In this document: in pieces, positions 27,489 to 38,278 of the stretch
Position numbering within the stretch: the first letter of the stretch is position 1
Layout: every line of letters starts with the position of its first letter
NCBI GenBank assembly: GCA_029204225.1
Contig: CM055113.1
Span: forward strand, 10,192,364 to 10,256,363
Direction of reading: 5' to 3'
Source: Diphasiastrum complanatum
Lineage: Eukaryota > Streptophyta > Lycopodiopsida > Lycopodiales > Lycopodiaceae
DNA: 64,000 nucleotides
The notes under the pieces: generated by a model
The model's input: only the letters and a program-made list of their open reading frames with translations
What the model was told of the DNA's origin: nothing
Database searches by the model: none
Program-made: the position numbers and the translations under genes

Positions 27489-28056
27489 GTGTGATTAACA
27501 TCCAATTTTAGTTTGGGAGTTATCTTTCATGTTTGATCCAAAAATCTTGCAAGATAGCTTGTTTTGAATCTATTTTTGTCTAGTTTCAAATGCAATCAGT
27601 TTCATTCCATTTGGTTGAGCCAATCAAAAGTTATAAGCTTTTGAAGAGGGTTAGGTAGGGCACCTAGACCTGGGTGGACACATTTGGTTTGGCCAAGAGA
27701 TTGCTTGTTTGATCCAAAATCATAGTTGAATGCTTACCAATCTCATCTATATGTGATCTAGGCACTGTTTTGAGATCTTAGCCATTTTGTTTCATGCAAT
27801 ATCATTGTATTTGAGTCAAATTTGGTTTCTTAGTGTATTTCACACGTGCTAAGAGTGTTTGATCCTAACTTTGCCCATACTCCATCATTTGATGTGAAGT
27901 AGATCTAGTTTTGGAGAGATTGAGATAGCTAGTGAGAATCATCTCACAGTTTGTTGCAAGATCTTGCATAGGAGATGGTAGCACACCATTATTGGATCCT
28001 ATAGTGAGAGAGAGGCAACATTTTTTGTTCATCACTTTTATTTATCTCCACTTTAC
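27489..28056. other. Spacer between head-to-head copia copies; probable leader/LTR remnant
   Basis: It contains G-box palindromes (ACACGTGT) at about 27,482 and 27,842, as in the copia LTRs here, and ends at the gag start at 28,057. I could not define LTR ends or a primer-binding site. Confidence 0.35.
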
Positions 28057-29091
28057 ATGACTTCAATGAGTTCACACTTGTTGCAACCAAGTGAGAGATT
28101 GTCTACTTCCAATTATTCAATATGGAAGTTGAGGATGGAGTCCATCTTGATACTCCAAGATGTGATGGACATTGTACTTGGGATTGAGGAGGAGCCTCAA
28201 GTCCTTCAAGAAGTACAAAAATACAAGAAGAGAGCTAGGATGGCTCTCCACTACATTAAGATGAATGTCTCTAATGAGATATTGAGGGAGATTGGTGATT
28301 GTTCTACATCCAAGGAAGCTTGGGATTGTCTCAAGTCCATATATGAGGCTAAGAACACCTCTAGGCTCCTCACTCTTAGAAATCAAATCTTCCAAAGTAG
28401 TCAAAAGAGTGATGAGAGTGTATCTAATTATGTTTTGAGAGTCAAGGATATTTATAGGGAGCTTGCATGTATTGGTGACTCAATCAATCAAAGTGAGCTA
28501 GTCCAAGTCATTCTCAATGGCTTGAGAGATGAATATGACAACCTTGTCCAATCCTATGCCATTAAGGAGGAGCTACCAAGTCTGGAGGCCCTTCAAAGTG
28601 TGCTTATTTCTGAAGAATCAAGACAAGAGTACAAACTCTTGAGGATGGACAAGCTATCACTCAATCATGATGATGGCAAAGTTCTATTTGCCAAGCACAA
28701 AGAGAGGAGTAAGAAGCAACACCATCACTTCTCTAATGAAAAAGCTAAAGACCAAGATGGAGAGGAGGAGGAGGATACCTCTCATGATTCTACTTCAAAT
28801 CTCAAGAAGAAGAAGATCAAGTGCTTTTATTGTGGCAAGAAAGGCCATTATGCCACCAATTGCTTCAAGAAGAAGAATCAACTCAATCAAGCCAACATCA
28901 CCAATGAGAAAGAAGACTATATTGCAAGTGATGGAGAAGGCTCTCTTATGGCATCAAGCTTCTCCTCTTCCACCTTCAACAAGGATGACTCATGGTATAT
29001 TGATTGTGGAGCATCTTCACATATGTGTGGCTCCAAGCACTTTTTTTTCATCTATTTTGCTATATGATGGAGTCAAGAAGACCATATACTC
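28057..29091 (+). pseudogene. Copia Gag and start of protease
   Basis: The 336-residue frame (28,057-29,067) starts MTSMSSHLLQPSERLSTSNY. It carries the Gag blocks WKLRMESIL, ALHYIKMNVSNEIL, SKEAWDCLKSIYE and TLRNQIFQSSQ. An intact CCHC knuckle, CFYCGKKGHYATNC, lies near residue 266. An acidic then lysine-rich stretch precedes it. The protease start follows as SWYIDCGASSHMCGSKHFF: the catalytic Ser is Cys (DCG). After a frameshift the DNA still encodes YDGVKKTIY and then changes to gypsy gag sequence at about 29,092. It is the same family as the minus-strand protease at 27,488-25,611. Confidence 0.85.
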
Positions 29092-30215
29092 AAACATCCT
29101 TGCGAACCATGAACCTTACTCAATTTAACCTTGCTAGAGAAATGAGAGACGGGCTAACACAGCTCGAAGCCAGGTTTGAAGAGTTGGAAGCAACTAGGAG
29201 GAATGCAGTGGTGCCTCCTCCACAGATACCAAGAGAACCACGAGGGCGAAACACGGAAGGCCTAAGGAAAATTGCCAAAGTAAAAGCACCACCTACTTTC
29301 AAAGGAGAGCATGACATTCGAGTTGTGGAAGATTGGTTGTTTCACATGGACCATTACTTCCGTCTGATGAACACTCCTGAGGAAGAAAGAACGGACTTGG
29401 CATTAGCATATTTTGAGGGCTACACTACAAACTGAAACCGGATGGCAGGAATGCATTTCCAGACATGGGACACATTCAAAGCCGCGTTACGAGAGGAGTT
29501 CATACCGAAGGATTCACACATGAGATTGAGAACAGAATTATTGGGGCTCAAACAGAAAGGGTCATTGCGAGAGTACCTCAATAAATTCAGACAAAGTGTA
29601 TGGGTTATTGAAGATATGTCCGAGGCGGACAAAACTCATTACCTATTGTCTGGAATGCAATCTTGGACCCGACGTGCAATAGACAGCTACATGTCCCATG
29701 ATCTCAATTCAACTATTTGAGCGGCTGAAATGGTTTGTGATTATGAGAGCACATTGGCACCAGCTGCTCCCGCAACGTCAACAAGAGTATTTAGTGGATC
29801 CAGACCGAGTCCGAGCTTCTTTTCAAGGGGGGACTCAGCTTCAAATGGCAACCAAGCCTCGAGTAGCGTGAACAAATTCCCAACAAAAACAGGGTTTGGC
29901 AACCAAGGCGACAATGGAGGGAATATGTTTCAAAGAAGAAACAATGTTGGACCTTCAGCTAGTCACAGCAACAGCTCACCAACAGTGGGCAGTTCCATTC
30001 GTTGCTTCAACTGTCGTCAGCAAGGTCACTCTTGGAGGTCATGCCCCAAACCATTGAATAAGCAAATCATGGATGCCATTGAAGGATTCGATAGGATGGA
30101 GAGAGAGGCATTTGATCAAGAAGATGGTGAACAGGATGACGAAGAGGACCCAGAAACGGATTTGACGGAGTCTGATCTGAATGCCTTACAACAGATAGGG
30201 GCACTTGCGGCGTAG
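29092..30215 (+). pseudogene. Gypsy Gag with two in-frame stops
   Basis: Gag forms the particle that packages the element RNA. The frame reads LAREMRDGLTQLEARFEELE (coiled-coil-like start), VEDWLFHMDHYFRLMNTPEE, WDTFKAALREEFIPKDSHMR, KGSLREYLNKFRQSVW and, at 29,730-30,215, a Ser/Asn-rich linker and the knuckle CFNCRQQGHSWRSC. TGA stops at 29,433-29,435 and 29,718-29,720 interrupt one otherwise continuous frame. An acidic C-terminus (EQDDEEDPETD) ends it. The start is damaged at the fusion with copia DNA near 29,092. A second copy of this gag lies on the minus strand at 37,240-37,941. Confidence 0.85.
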
Positions 30216-30245
30216 GCTTTTCCTGGCCATCTTTTTTTTTTTTTA

Positions 30246-30270
30246 CTGATTTTAAACTGAGAAATCAGTG
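30246..30270. other. Hairpin between gag and protease
   Basis: ACTGATTT and AAATCAGT form an 8-bp stem around TAAACTGAG in the 235-bp gap between the gag stop and the protease frame, after a run of T. It might influence translation of the downstream frame or be chance. Confidence 0.35.
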
Positions 30271-30450
30271 AAAAGAAAGGTTTGGGTGGCCAAAAAAAAC
30301 CTAGCGTCGGCATTTTGTGTTATTGGTAGAACAATCCAAACAGACTTTATTTGAAAGACTTCACCACATTTCTGATTAGTCTCCAAATTGCTAATAAAAG
30401 ATAAGCATGATTTTTCTCTCTTTAGAAACTGTTCATAGATTGAACATCTC

Positions 30451-31221
30451 ATGGCGACTCCTGCGAGAGGATCCAAGTTATTGTACCTGAAAGGCTGTAT
30501 TCAAGGTAGGATTATTTACTTCATGGTAGACCTGGGGGCGTCACATAACTACTTGTCAGAAAAACTGATAGGGGAATTGGACATCCAATGTGAAGAAAAT
30601 ATGACTCCTATTTGTGTGGAGACCGCAAAAGGTATAATGACCACTTGTAGATTGGCAACTAACTTACCAATCTCTATGGGAACTTGGAAGAATCGACTAA
30701 CGTTCACAATCTTGAAGATGGATGCCTTCGACGCTATTTTGGGATTAAGCTGGTTTAAAGAACATGTGGTGGCCTTCTTGGCAAAAGGGGTTAACCTTGT
30801 GTTATTATATAATGGCAGGAAACCTTGTGTCGTCAGAGCTATGCCAGAGGATCAACTAGAAAAGAACGACACAAATGAACCTGAGCCAACCATTCATCCC
30901 AATCTCATTCACCTCTTTAACGAAGGACAGCCAACAGTGACAGACCAGCTGACACGGGAACAAATGGAGCCAACATTGCCTACAGTCTCTACATCAAAGG
31001 TAAGTTCAAGTGTCGATGCAGAGCTCAAGGAGCTCACCTTGTATGACCAAGCGAAAGCTCACTTCTTTAATGAAGGACATCCAACAGTGACAAACCAGCT
31101 GACGCGAGGTCAAATGGAGCCAACATTGCCTGCAGCTTCTACATCAGAGGTGAATCTAAGTGCCGATGCAGAGCTCAAGGAGCTCAACCTAGGCGACCAA
31201 ACGAAATATCTAGAGTCCTAG
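30451..31221 (+). pseudogene. Gypsy aspartic protease with in-frame duplication
   Basis: The 256-residue frame starts ATPARGSKLLYLKGCIQGR. The catalytic triplet is DLG (in MVDLGASHNYLS) instead of DSG, so activity is doubtful. The second half is normal: TFTILKMDAFDAILGLSWF. After the protease the frame carries two copies of a 50-residue unit (30,910-31,059 and 31,060-31,209), each with FNEG.PTVT.QLTR.QMEPTL and DAELKEL. RT, RNase H and integrase are absent: 3' untranslated sequence matching 46,240-46,414 follows, then the LTR. The gag lies 235 bp upstream in another frame. Confidence 0.8.
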
Positions 31222-31581
31222 GGAACTCATCCAGATGTGCGACGAAAACGACATATCTAAGGCTTAAGGGAGCCGTAAGTACCTTTTTCTTTCATGTTAA
31301 TAAAGTAAGCCGCATTTTTCATCGAGGAGTGAGCTTCAGTCTAAGTGCAGCAGCTTTACACAGGTTTTACGTAAGTGAACTAGATCCACACTTTTCCTGT
31401 GCTGGGTGCAAAACGCAATATCATTACTTCTCTTTACAGTTGGTTTCCTTTGGCCGATGAATCAAGCCCGTGCCCTTGTATATGTGACTAAAGTTTGGCC
31501 GGTGAATTAAGCCCGTGCCATGAGTCTTAGGTTCTAGTTTGGCCCTGATGAGGACATCAACTTTCTCAAACAAGGGGAAGA
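31222..31581 (+). other. Gypsy 3' untranslated region and polypurine tract
   Basis: It shares TTACACAGGTTTTACGTAAG, GGTGAATTAAGCCCGTGCCA and GTTTGGCCCTGATGAGGACA with 46,245-46,400 of the complete element. A polypurine tract, CAAGGGGAAGA (31,571-31,581), directly precedes the LTR and would prime plus-strand DNA synthesis. Confidence 0.8.
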
Positions 31582-32501
31582 TGTTGTAAAGCTGACTCGG
31601 GTGCACCCAGCGTGCCCTGTAAGACTCAAAGGGGTGACACTCTCTAAGGTCCCAGAGCAAGTTAGAACGTCAAGGACTGAGCCTCCGACCTGTGGTGAGC
31701 CAGTCAAGTAGTCACATGTCATGAGCTAGCTTTGGAGCTCGAGTCATGGCCTAGTCAGAAAAGCAAGTTGATTCGGCTGCCGGGACGGCTCCCGGGACCC
31801 ACATCCGGGAGCTAGACTGATTCTGCCAGGCTTGCCAGACTTAATCAGCAAAATAAAAACTAAGTCCTAAAAAGCGTGCTTTACTAGAAAGCACTATGCT
31901 TCAAACCAGAGGGGGTGCGCCGAATCACAGCAGAACTATAGGGGGAGTCCGGCAGACAGAAACTTGGGCAGCTCAACCAGCGCCAAGAATCCAGTCGCCA
32001 GGTCTTAGCTCCCTCTACCAGCACGAGCCAGGCACAATCCCCAGCACGTGTTGGTGGCCCCGAGACCGGTAGGTCTATGTATGAATGTAACCTCTTCCAA
32101 ATCTAATAAAGTTGATCCTTGGGGATGATTACCATTTCGGTTTCGCCTCCGGGACTGGTCCAAGTGGAAGGACCCTTACTACAACCTTTTTGCGTCGCTG
32201 GCACCTAAGGGTCCCTGTCATCGACATGGGGCTTGCCGCTATGCCAATCGGTCAGTTTGGCGACCACTATGCCTTGGGTTTCATGTGTGGCTTGTCTTTG
32301 CCTATGGTTACCTTTTGGGGATGGATTCTGAGTTGGCTTTCGGGTTGGTTGGGATTCCAGTTTTCTTAAGTCTGAATGGCTAAGCTTGTTACGTTTCTGA
32401 GTTGGCTTTTACGTTAAGTGCATGATGGATGAATGTTAGACTTAAGCACGTGTTGGAGAAACCGCTCAAGTCCCAGCGCCCTTTGAGGCACCGACGCAAC
32501 A
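31582..32501 (+). repeat. Gypsy 3' LTR (920 bp)
   Basis: It starts TGTTGTAAAGCTGACTCGGG and ends ...CCGACGCAACA. It aligns along its whole length with the LTRs at 41,087 and 46,415 but is more diverged from them than they are from each other, so this is an older copy. It includes an AATAAA-type poly(A) signal near 32,103. The DNA just after it (32,502) is copia RT, showing insertion into, or recombination with, a copia element. Confidence 0.9.
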
Positions 32502-33070
32502 GGTTCTTGCAAACCAAGTGAGTAGATTTTGATGAAACTTTTGCTTCTGTTGCTAAGCTAGTTTCCATAAGGTTGATTATTTCTCTTGCAACTACTTTCA
32601 ATTGGCCTCTATTTCAACTTGATGTGACTAATGCTTTTCTCAAAATATATTTGGAAGAGGAGATTTTCATGAGGCAACCTGAGGGCTTCATCAAAGAAGA
32701 TCAAGAGGAAAAAGTGTGTTTGTTGCTAAGAAGCCTTTATGGGCTTAAGCAAGCACCTAGAGCTTGGTACTCTAGGTTGAATACCTTCTTGAACTCTATT
32801 AAGTTTGTTGTAAGTGCTTATGATCCTTCTTTGTACTTAAGATTTAATGATGGTAAAATCATCATTCTCATTTTGTATGTTGATGACATTATCCTTAGTG
32901 GAAATGATCTTGATGGTATACAAGAAGTGAAAGTAGCATTGTTTAAGGAGTTTAAGATGGTGGATCTTGGTAATCTTCATTTCATATTAGGAAGAAGTTT
33001 CAAGAGGCAAACATTTGAGTTTTATTTGTCAATCCAAATATGCTTCTTCTATCTTAGAGAAGTTTGAAAT
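32502..33070 (+). pseudogene. Copia reverse transcriptase
   Basis: The reading gives VDFDETFASVAKLVSIRLII, FQLDVTNAFLKIYLEEEIFM, QPEGF, LLLRSLYGLKQAPRAWY, the catalytic box LYVDDIILSGND and VDLGNLHFILG. This is a near-complete Ty1/copia RT palm, and YVDD is intact. A stop just upstream of VDFDE and a frameshift near 33,045 (after SFKRQTFEFYLSIQ) break it. The N-terminal RT and integrase are absent because the gypsy LTR ends at 32,501. Confidence 0.9.
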
Positions 33071-33845
33071 GAAAGATTGTAAAGAGTAGAAATTCCTATG
33101 GAGCAAAATGTAAAAGTTTCCAATAGTGATGATGAAGCATCCTTTGAGGAAATCACACTATATAGGAGACTTGTAGGCTCCTTGATCTATCTTCTATAAC
33201 TAGACCTGATCTAAGTTATAGTGTAGGCAAACTAAGCCAATCTATGCAAAATCCATTGGTTTGTCATTGGAAAAATGCAAAAAGGGTGTTAAGGTACATC
33301 TCGGCCACCAAGAACTTTGGCATTTTATATGATGGATCTAATCTTGCCTTAAAGGCATATTCAGATGCTAATTTTGCAGGTGATAAGGTGGATAGGAGGT
33401 CCACAAGTGCTTTTGTTACCTTCCTTAGCAATGGCATAGTGTCTTGGCTTTCCAAAAAGCAAGATACTATTTCTCTATCTTCAACCGAATCGGAATACAA
33501 GGCACTAACATCCACAACAAAGGAGATCCTATGGTCGAAGAGGCTTTTGGTGGAATTGCAAGTCATGGAGGCCGAGGAGCAGCCAACAATATTTTGTGAC
33601 AACCAATCAATCTAAGCATTAGCAAGCAATCCTACATTCTATGCAAGGAGCAAGCACATACAGATTGCTCACCATTTTGTGAGGGAAAAGGTTCAAGCAA
33701 AGGAGATCAAGCTACATCATGTGTCTTCTTCTAATTGCCTTGCTGATCTACTCACTAAAGCCTTGCCAAAGGCTTTATTTATCAAGTTAAGATCAGCCTT
33801 AGGTGTTGTAGATAGATGTACTATAGTTGCATCATGTAAAAATTG
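33071..33845 (+). pseudogene. Copia RNase H
   Basis: The frame at 33,244-33,615 has WKNAKRVLRYISATKNFGIL, YSDANFAGDKVDRRSTSAFV, WLSKKQDTISLSSTESEYKA and CDNQSI. After a TAA it continues SKHIQIAHHFVREKV and DLLTKALPKALFIKLR, ending just before an LTR. These are the standard copia RNase H blocks, including the first Asp and the ESEY Glu. The part before 33,244 contains further frame breaks. Confidence 0.9.
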
Positions 33846-33850
33846 AGGAG

Positions 33851-34540
33851 TGTTGTTAGAATTTAGCAATTTTCACATGGTTTTTGATGAATATTAGACA
33901 TCTATGTGGATCCACACGTGTGAGGACCTGTCCACACTTGTTAAATGACACTTGTAATATTTAGATCCATTTTGATTAGCTTTCATTTGAGTCTAATATG
34001 ACATCTCCTAAATTATAGGAGTTAGGTCCTAGATTGTAGGAATCTAGAAGGTCAACACAAACCACCAATGGATGATGTGGCAAACTTGATAGATCTTATC
34101 CAAAGTGGATATGGATAAGTACAATGAGCTGTCCCACACGTGCTGGATGCAGCCTAGAGAGAGATTATGGTGATTTTGTACTTGATCCATGATGGATCCA
34201 TTTTTGAGCTAATGATGAGAAATCTTGGTTTGTGGAGCTATCATTGTGTTTTGACTCTCCTAAGCACTTTCTTTGTGGATGAATGCTTTGTAAATGATAA
34301 GTAAACTATTTCTTTGTTATCAGGTCGTAAAGTAGCTGTACTTCACACGTGTGAAGCCGTGGATCATCTTTTTTTATTGAGGATTGTCAAGTAGAAGCTA
34401 GATTTGGAAGCTAGTCTTAATATAGATCAAGATCCCAAGCTACCAATCACTCTTTGTGATCATTTGTAGATCAATTTCAGTCCTTAAACTCTGAAATTTG
34501 ACATCTTGGTCCTCTTCTTTTGCTTTCAAGTTTTATAGGT
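33851..34540 (+). repeat. Copia 3' LTR (5' boundary clear, 3' end uncertain)
   Basis: TGTTGTTAGAATTTAGC follows the purine tract AATTGAGGAG directly after RNase H, the expected LTR start. The LTR holds three CACACGTG-type palindromes (33,911; 34,137; 34,341). No matching 5' LTR was seen, and the end near 34,540 is a guess. Confidence 0.6.
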
Positions 34541-34810
34541 TTTCTAATCTAGTGTTTAGTGCTCTTGCTTGCTATTGCTCTTCTAAGCTCTATAGATCTT
34601 GCTTGCTTGCTTGCTTCCTTTTGGTTGCTCTTCATTGCTAGTGATCTTGCTCTTGCTTTTGCTTGGTCTATTGATCTTGTTTGTTCTTGCTTACTATTAA
34701 TCTATTGCTTTCTATTCATTGGTTACTCTTCTAATCTAAAAGTCTTCAATACTCTTTCACTCCCATTCTCCACTACTTTCTAACTTTTAAAGTTTTTCTT
34801 TTATATAATA

Positions 34811-35954
34811 TCTTCAAGTGGTAGGTCAAGTGGAAGGTCAAGTGGGAGACCATCTAGGAGAAGAGCTCATGAGGAGCCTGAAGAATATAATCAAGAGTGG
34901 TTTGAGAATCTATCTCCTCAACAAAGAGATAGAATAAAAAATCTTGTGTTATCTTCTTCGGGTGAATCATCCGAGAGAAGGGCTTCTGAATATGCCCCTT
35001 CCCAAGAATCGTGTAGTGTGTATTATGATCTTAATCCACGTGGTGGAGTTATAAAAAATATGCATGACAATGTAGTTCATGCCCGTTTGCATGATTTAGT
35101 TGCTTTATATTTTAGTAAAGATTACATGATCGATGGGTCCTCCCAATCGCTTGAAGACAAAAATAAAGCAATAGAGACTTTGTATTCTAAATTCCCTCAA
35201 TCCAATGCTTTAGTAGGACTTGGGCCTTGAATACAATGTGCCTTTGGATTCGAAACAAAAGGCAATTGATGAGAAGAGCCGTGAGGAATCCCAAGAATCT
35301 CACAAAGCCTGGATGATGCTCCAAAAGGGATTGGAGGAAGGTGAAAGGGGAATTTTTGCAAAACAATCCCCAAAAGTATGAACAACACTGTAGGGCCGTC
35401 GCCGAGACGCTCTTAGAACATGGCCAAAGTCACTTGGGATCGGGAGGAAGGGGCAATCTAGAGGCCCAATTTGTAAGTGCAATATTTTTTAATATGATCC
35501 TATTTTTGTAGTGAGATTGTTAATGTTTTTTATTGCTAAACTATATTGTATTGCTAAACTATGTTTTTTTGTTGAATGTAGCATAATGATTTTGGAAGAC
35601 ACATGACCGTCGCGGAGTACAAGCAAATTTACGATCATGGATATGCCGGCCTTAAGGCTTTTATGGAATCCCATGGATTGTTTCCAATCGTAAACTCTTA
35701 ACCTTTATTGTTTTGTGATTGTTTACTTTGTGGTTTACAAGTAAGTTTAATCTCAATCTAATTAAATCTTTGATTCTATTTTGTAGAGAGGCTCTACAAT
35801 TTCAAGTGTTCGTGATGTGGAAGAAAATGTGGAAAATGTGGAAGAGAACGTGGAAGAGTTCGTGAATGAGAGCGAAGGGGAGTTTGAAGATGTGGACACC
35901 AACGTACACCTACAAGATGAAGGAGGCGAGGAGGGAGGAAGTGATGATGAGTAG
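34811..35954 (+). pseudogene. Unrecognised three-exon gene, two frameshifts in exon 1
   Basis: I do not recognise the product. Exon 1 (about 34,811-35,472) encodes a Ser/Arg/Gly-rich start (SSGRSSGRPSRRRAHEEPEE), NLSPQQRDRIKNLVLSSSGE, YYDLNPRGGVIKNMHDN, then after a frameshift near 35,222 KSREESQESHKAWMMLQKGL, and after another near 35,350 QKYEQHCRAVAETLLEHGQS. Intron 1 (35,473-35,581, GTAAGT...TAG) and intron 2 (35,690-35,786, GTAAAC...TAG) are both phase 0. Exon 2 encodes MTVAEYKQIYDHGYAGLKAF. Exon 3 is acidic (EENVENVEENVEEF) and ends in TAG at 35,952-35,954. No start codon is clear. It lies beside a CACTA-like end and may be an accessory transposon gene. Confidence 0.55.
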
Positions 35955-36110
35955 AGGTTTTTAAATTAAATGTAAGGCCTTGTAGAAGGCAATGTAGGAA
36001 GAGAGAATTTATTCTCTCATCAATGTACTTGTTTTTAAATCAATCAATATAATGTTTTGGCATCACATCATTCTTGCAAAAATTTTGAATGCATATATTT
36101 TTAATCCATG

Positions 36111-36255
36111 AATGCAAATGTATAGTCTATTGAATGCACATCTATTGATTGCAAATGTATCTATTGATGTATTCAATGCAATGTATAGTCTATTTAATGC
36201 ACATCTATGCAATGCAAATGTATCCATTGATGAATTCAATGCAATGTATCTATTT
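36111..36255. repeat. Imperfect tandem repeat, 63-64 bp period
   Basis: Two full units and a partial third start with AATGCAA(A)TGTATAGTCTAT at 36,111, 36,175 and 36,238. Confidence 0.75.
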
Positions 36256-36369
36256 TAGCACATGATTTGCATGCTAGAATGCACAATAAAAAGTAATGGA
36301 AAGCACAATGAAAAGTAATGGAAACCACAATATGATGCATCAATAGATAACACATTAAGTTATCAACTA

Positions 36370-36505
36370 AATATCAAATGAATTAAAATAAATGTGAATT
36401 TACCTTTACTATTATATCTCCATTGTTTTGCAATCTTTGCTTTTCCTTTTGCATGCACTTGATCTTTGAATCCTTTGCAATGAAAGCTCATTTTTTATTT
36501 TTCAT
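36370..36505 (-). other. Possible exon inside the CACTA-like element
   Basis: On the minus strand a TTTGTTTGTGATGTAG acceptor is followed by a frame MSFHCKGFKDQVHAKGKAKI and AKQWRYNSK, ending at AAAG/GTAAATTC, a plausible donor. The piece is basic and short, and the acceptor is shared with copy 1 at about 13,640. Product unknown. Confidence 0.3.
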
Positions 36506-37231
36506 ATCCAAGCCTACATCACAAACAAAAAAGATCTTAAAACTTATGATCACAAAACACATATTATTAACATCCAACAATGAACTAAAAATCTTAAACA
36601 CTATCAATCTTCTCACTCACATTCATCCTCATCTCATTCTCACTCCCATCTATACTCTCTTTTTCTCTCTCTCACACAACACAAAAATCAAAAGTCGCCT
36701 CTAGTTTCGGAGCGAACCACATTTTGGTTCACGCCAAATTGTTTTTTGGACAAAAAATTTTGCATGGATTATCCACGCGTAGATAATCCACGCAAATTCC
36801 AGAAACCTATCCACGTGGATATAAAAAAAAATTTATCCACACGGTATCCACGGCCTCAACTCTCTGAATTTTGCGTGGATAAAGCAAATTTCGCATGGAT
36901 AATTATCCACGCAATATCCACATGAAAGTCGAGCCTTTTTTATTTAATTTTACTATGGCGTGAATAATCCACCAAGCGAAATAGAATTCCCATTTTCGGC
37001 ACCGGGTGTCGGAGGTTTGCCCGGCTGCCAGTAGTCGGACTTGGCGTGGATAATCCATTTCACGACATCCGGCCGATCTTCTGTCGGAAATGACATTTGC
37101 GTGGAACATCCACGCGCTTGTATCCACACGTATATCCACGCCAATCCGCGGCTATATATACTCGAATTCTTTTTTACTCGCGCGTCTTCCTTTGTATTGT
37201 GCGTGGATATTTGCTATATGTGTTCTTGTGG
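36482..37231 (-). mobile_element. CACTA-like transposon end with palindromic sub-terminal repeats (copy 2)
   Basis: It is the reverse complement of 12,895-13,660. The outer end on the minus strand reads CCCACAAGAACACATATAGC. Repeated ATCCACGC/GCGTGGAT motifs fill 36,760-37,215. Gypsy gag sequence starts at about 37,240 on the far side, so the terminus was set by insertion at that point or by truncation. Confidence 0.55.
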
Positions 37232-37239
37232 GACTTGAT

Positions 37240-37941
37240 CTGGATCCAGTAAATACCTTTGGTGTCGTTGAGGGGGCAGTTGGCGCCAGCATGGTCTCAT
37301 AATCGCAAACCATTTCAACCATCCGAATAGTTGAGTTGAAGTCATTGGGTTGTCTATTGCTCCGTCGGGTTCAAGGCTGCATTTCAGACATGAGGTAGTG
37401 GATCTTGTCAGCTCCTGACATATCTTCAATGACCCATATGCTATACCTGATTTTGTTTAGGTACTCTCGTAGTGAACCTTTCTGTCTAAGTCTTGATAGT
37501 TCTGCCATCAACCTCATGTGTGAATCTTTAGATATGAACTCCCCTCTTAGCGCATTTTTTAACGTGTCCCATGACCGAAACTACATCCCTACCACTTGGT
37601 ACCAGTTCGTTGTGTAGCCTTCAAAATATGTCAACACTAAATCTGCTCTCTCTTCTTCTGGAGTGTTCATCAAGCTGAAGTAATGATCCATGTGAAACAA
37701 CCAATCCTCCACAACTCAGACATCATGTTCCCCTTTGAAGGTCAACCGAGCATTTATTTTGGCAGTCTTCCTTGAGCCCTCTATGTTTTGTGCTGGTATA
37801 TCTCTGGGTCTGAGTGGAGGAGGCACCCTTATTTTCTCTTGTTGTCTCTAGCTCTTCAAACCTGGCTTTGAGTTGTGTTAGCCCATCTCTCATCTCTCTA
37901 GCAAGGTCAAGTGACTTATGGCTCGCAGTGATGTTTGCCAT
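37240..37941 (-). pseudogene. Gypsy Gag (minus), truncated
   Basis: It starts MANITASHKSLDLAREMRDG and continues, with frame changes after 37,723, through VEDWLFHMDHYF, WDTLKNALRGEFISKDSHMR and EYLNKIRYSIWVIEDMSGAD to VEMVCDYETMLAPTAPST. This parallels the gag at 29,092-30,215. It stops before the zinc knuckle, where the CACTA-like element begins. Its leader and LTR lie at 37,942-38,693. Here the gag N-terminus is undamaged, so it shows the true start of this family's Gag. Confidence 0.8.
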
Positions 37942-38263
37942 TCTTTTCTTTCTATTTGTTTTTCCTTATTTACCTCATTGAGCATAGCCGCCATCGGGCT
38001 TGATAAATATTGAATATGTCACCTACCTAGGTAGCACTTTGTCTCATCTTTCCTACGAGCAGACAATGTCAAACCCGAACCATGAGAACTGACCATGCTT
38101 ACACCTCACAACACATTGTCGCATCAAGTCCCTTGTTCTGCCAACCACCTCGACTGTGGATATACATGTTCTTACACTATGGGCATTGTCTTACACAACG
38201 GATGTCCTGACAAGTCTCAAAAAATGGCCACCACGTGAGACTCGCGTAGCTGACCGGCTAGTC
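37942..38263 (-). other. Gypsy leader with remnants of stem-loop repeats
   Basis: It corresponds to 42,020-42,290 of the complete element. Minus-strand CAATGTGTTGTGAGGTGTAA and AAAGTGCTACCTAGGTAGGT match repeats 2 and 3 of the GTGCT...AGCAC series, here mutated. In this copy gag follows the leader directly. Confidence 0.65.
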
Positions 38264-38276
38264 GGCTTTGATACCA
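38264..38276 (-). other. Primer-binding site (minus)
   Basis: The minus strand reads TGGTATCAAAGCC, one change from the TGGTATCAGAGCC of the complete element, two bases from the LTR end. Confidence 0.75.
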
Positions 38277-38278
38277 CA

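Noticed and set aside
37405-37617. 70-codon plus-strand frame
   Set aside because: It is antisense to gypsy Gag; the same antisense frame appears at 29,420-29,632 on the minus strand.
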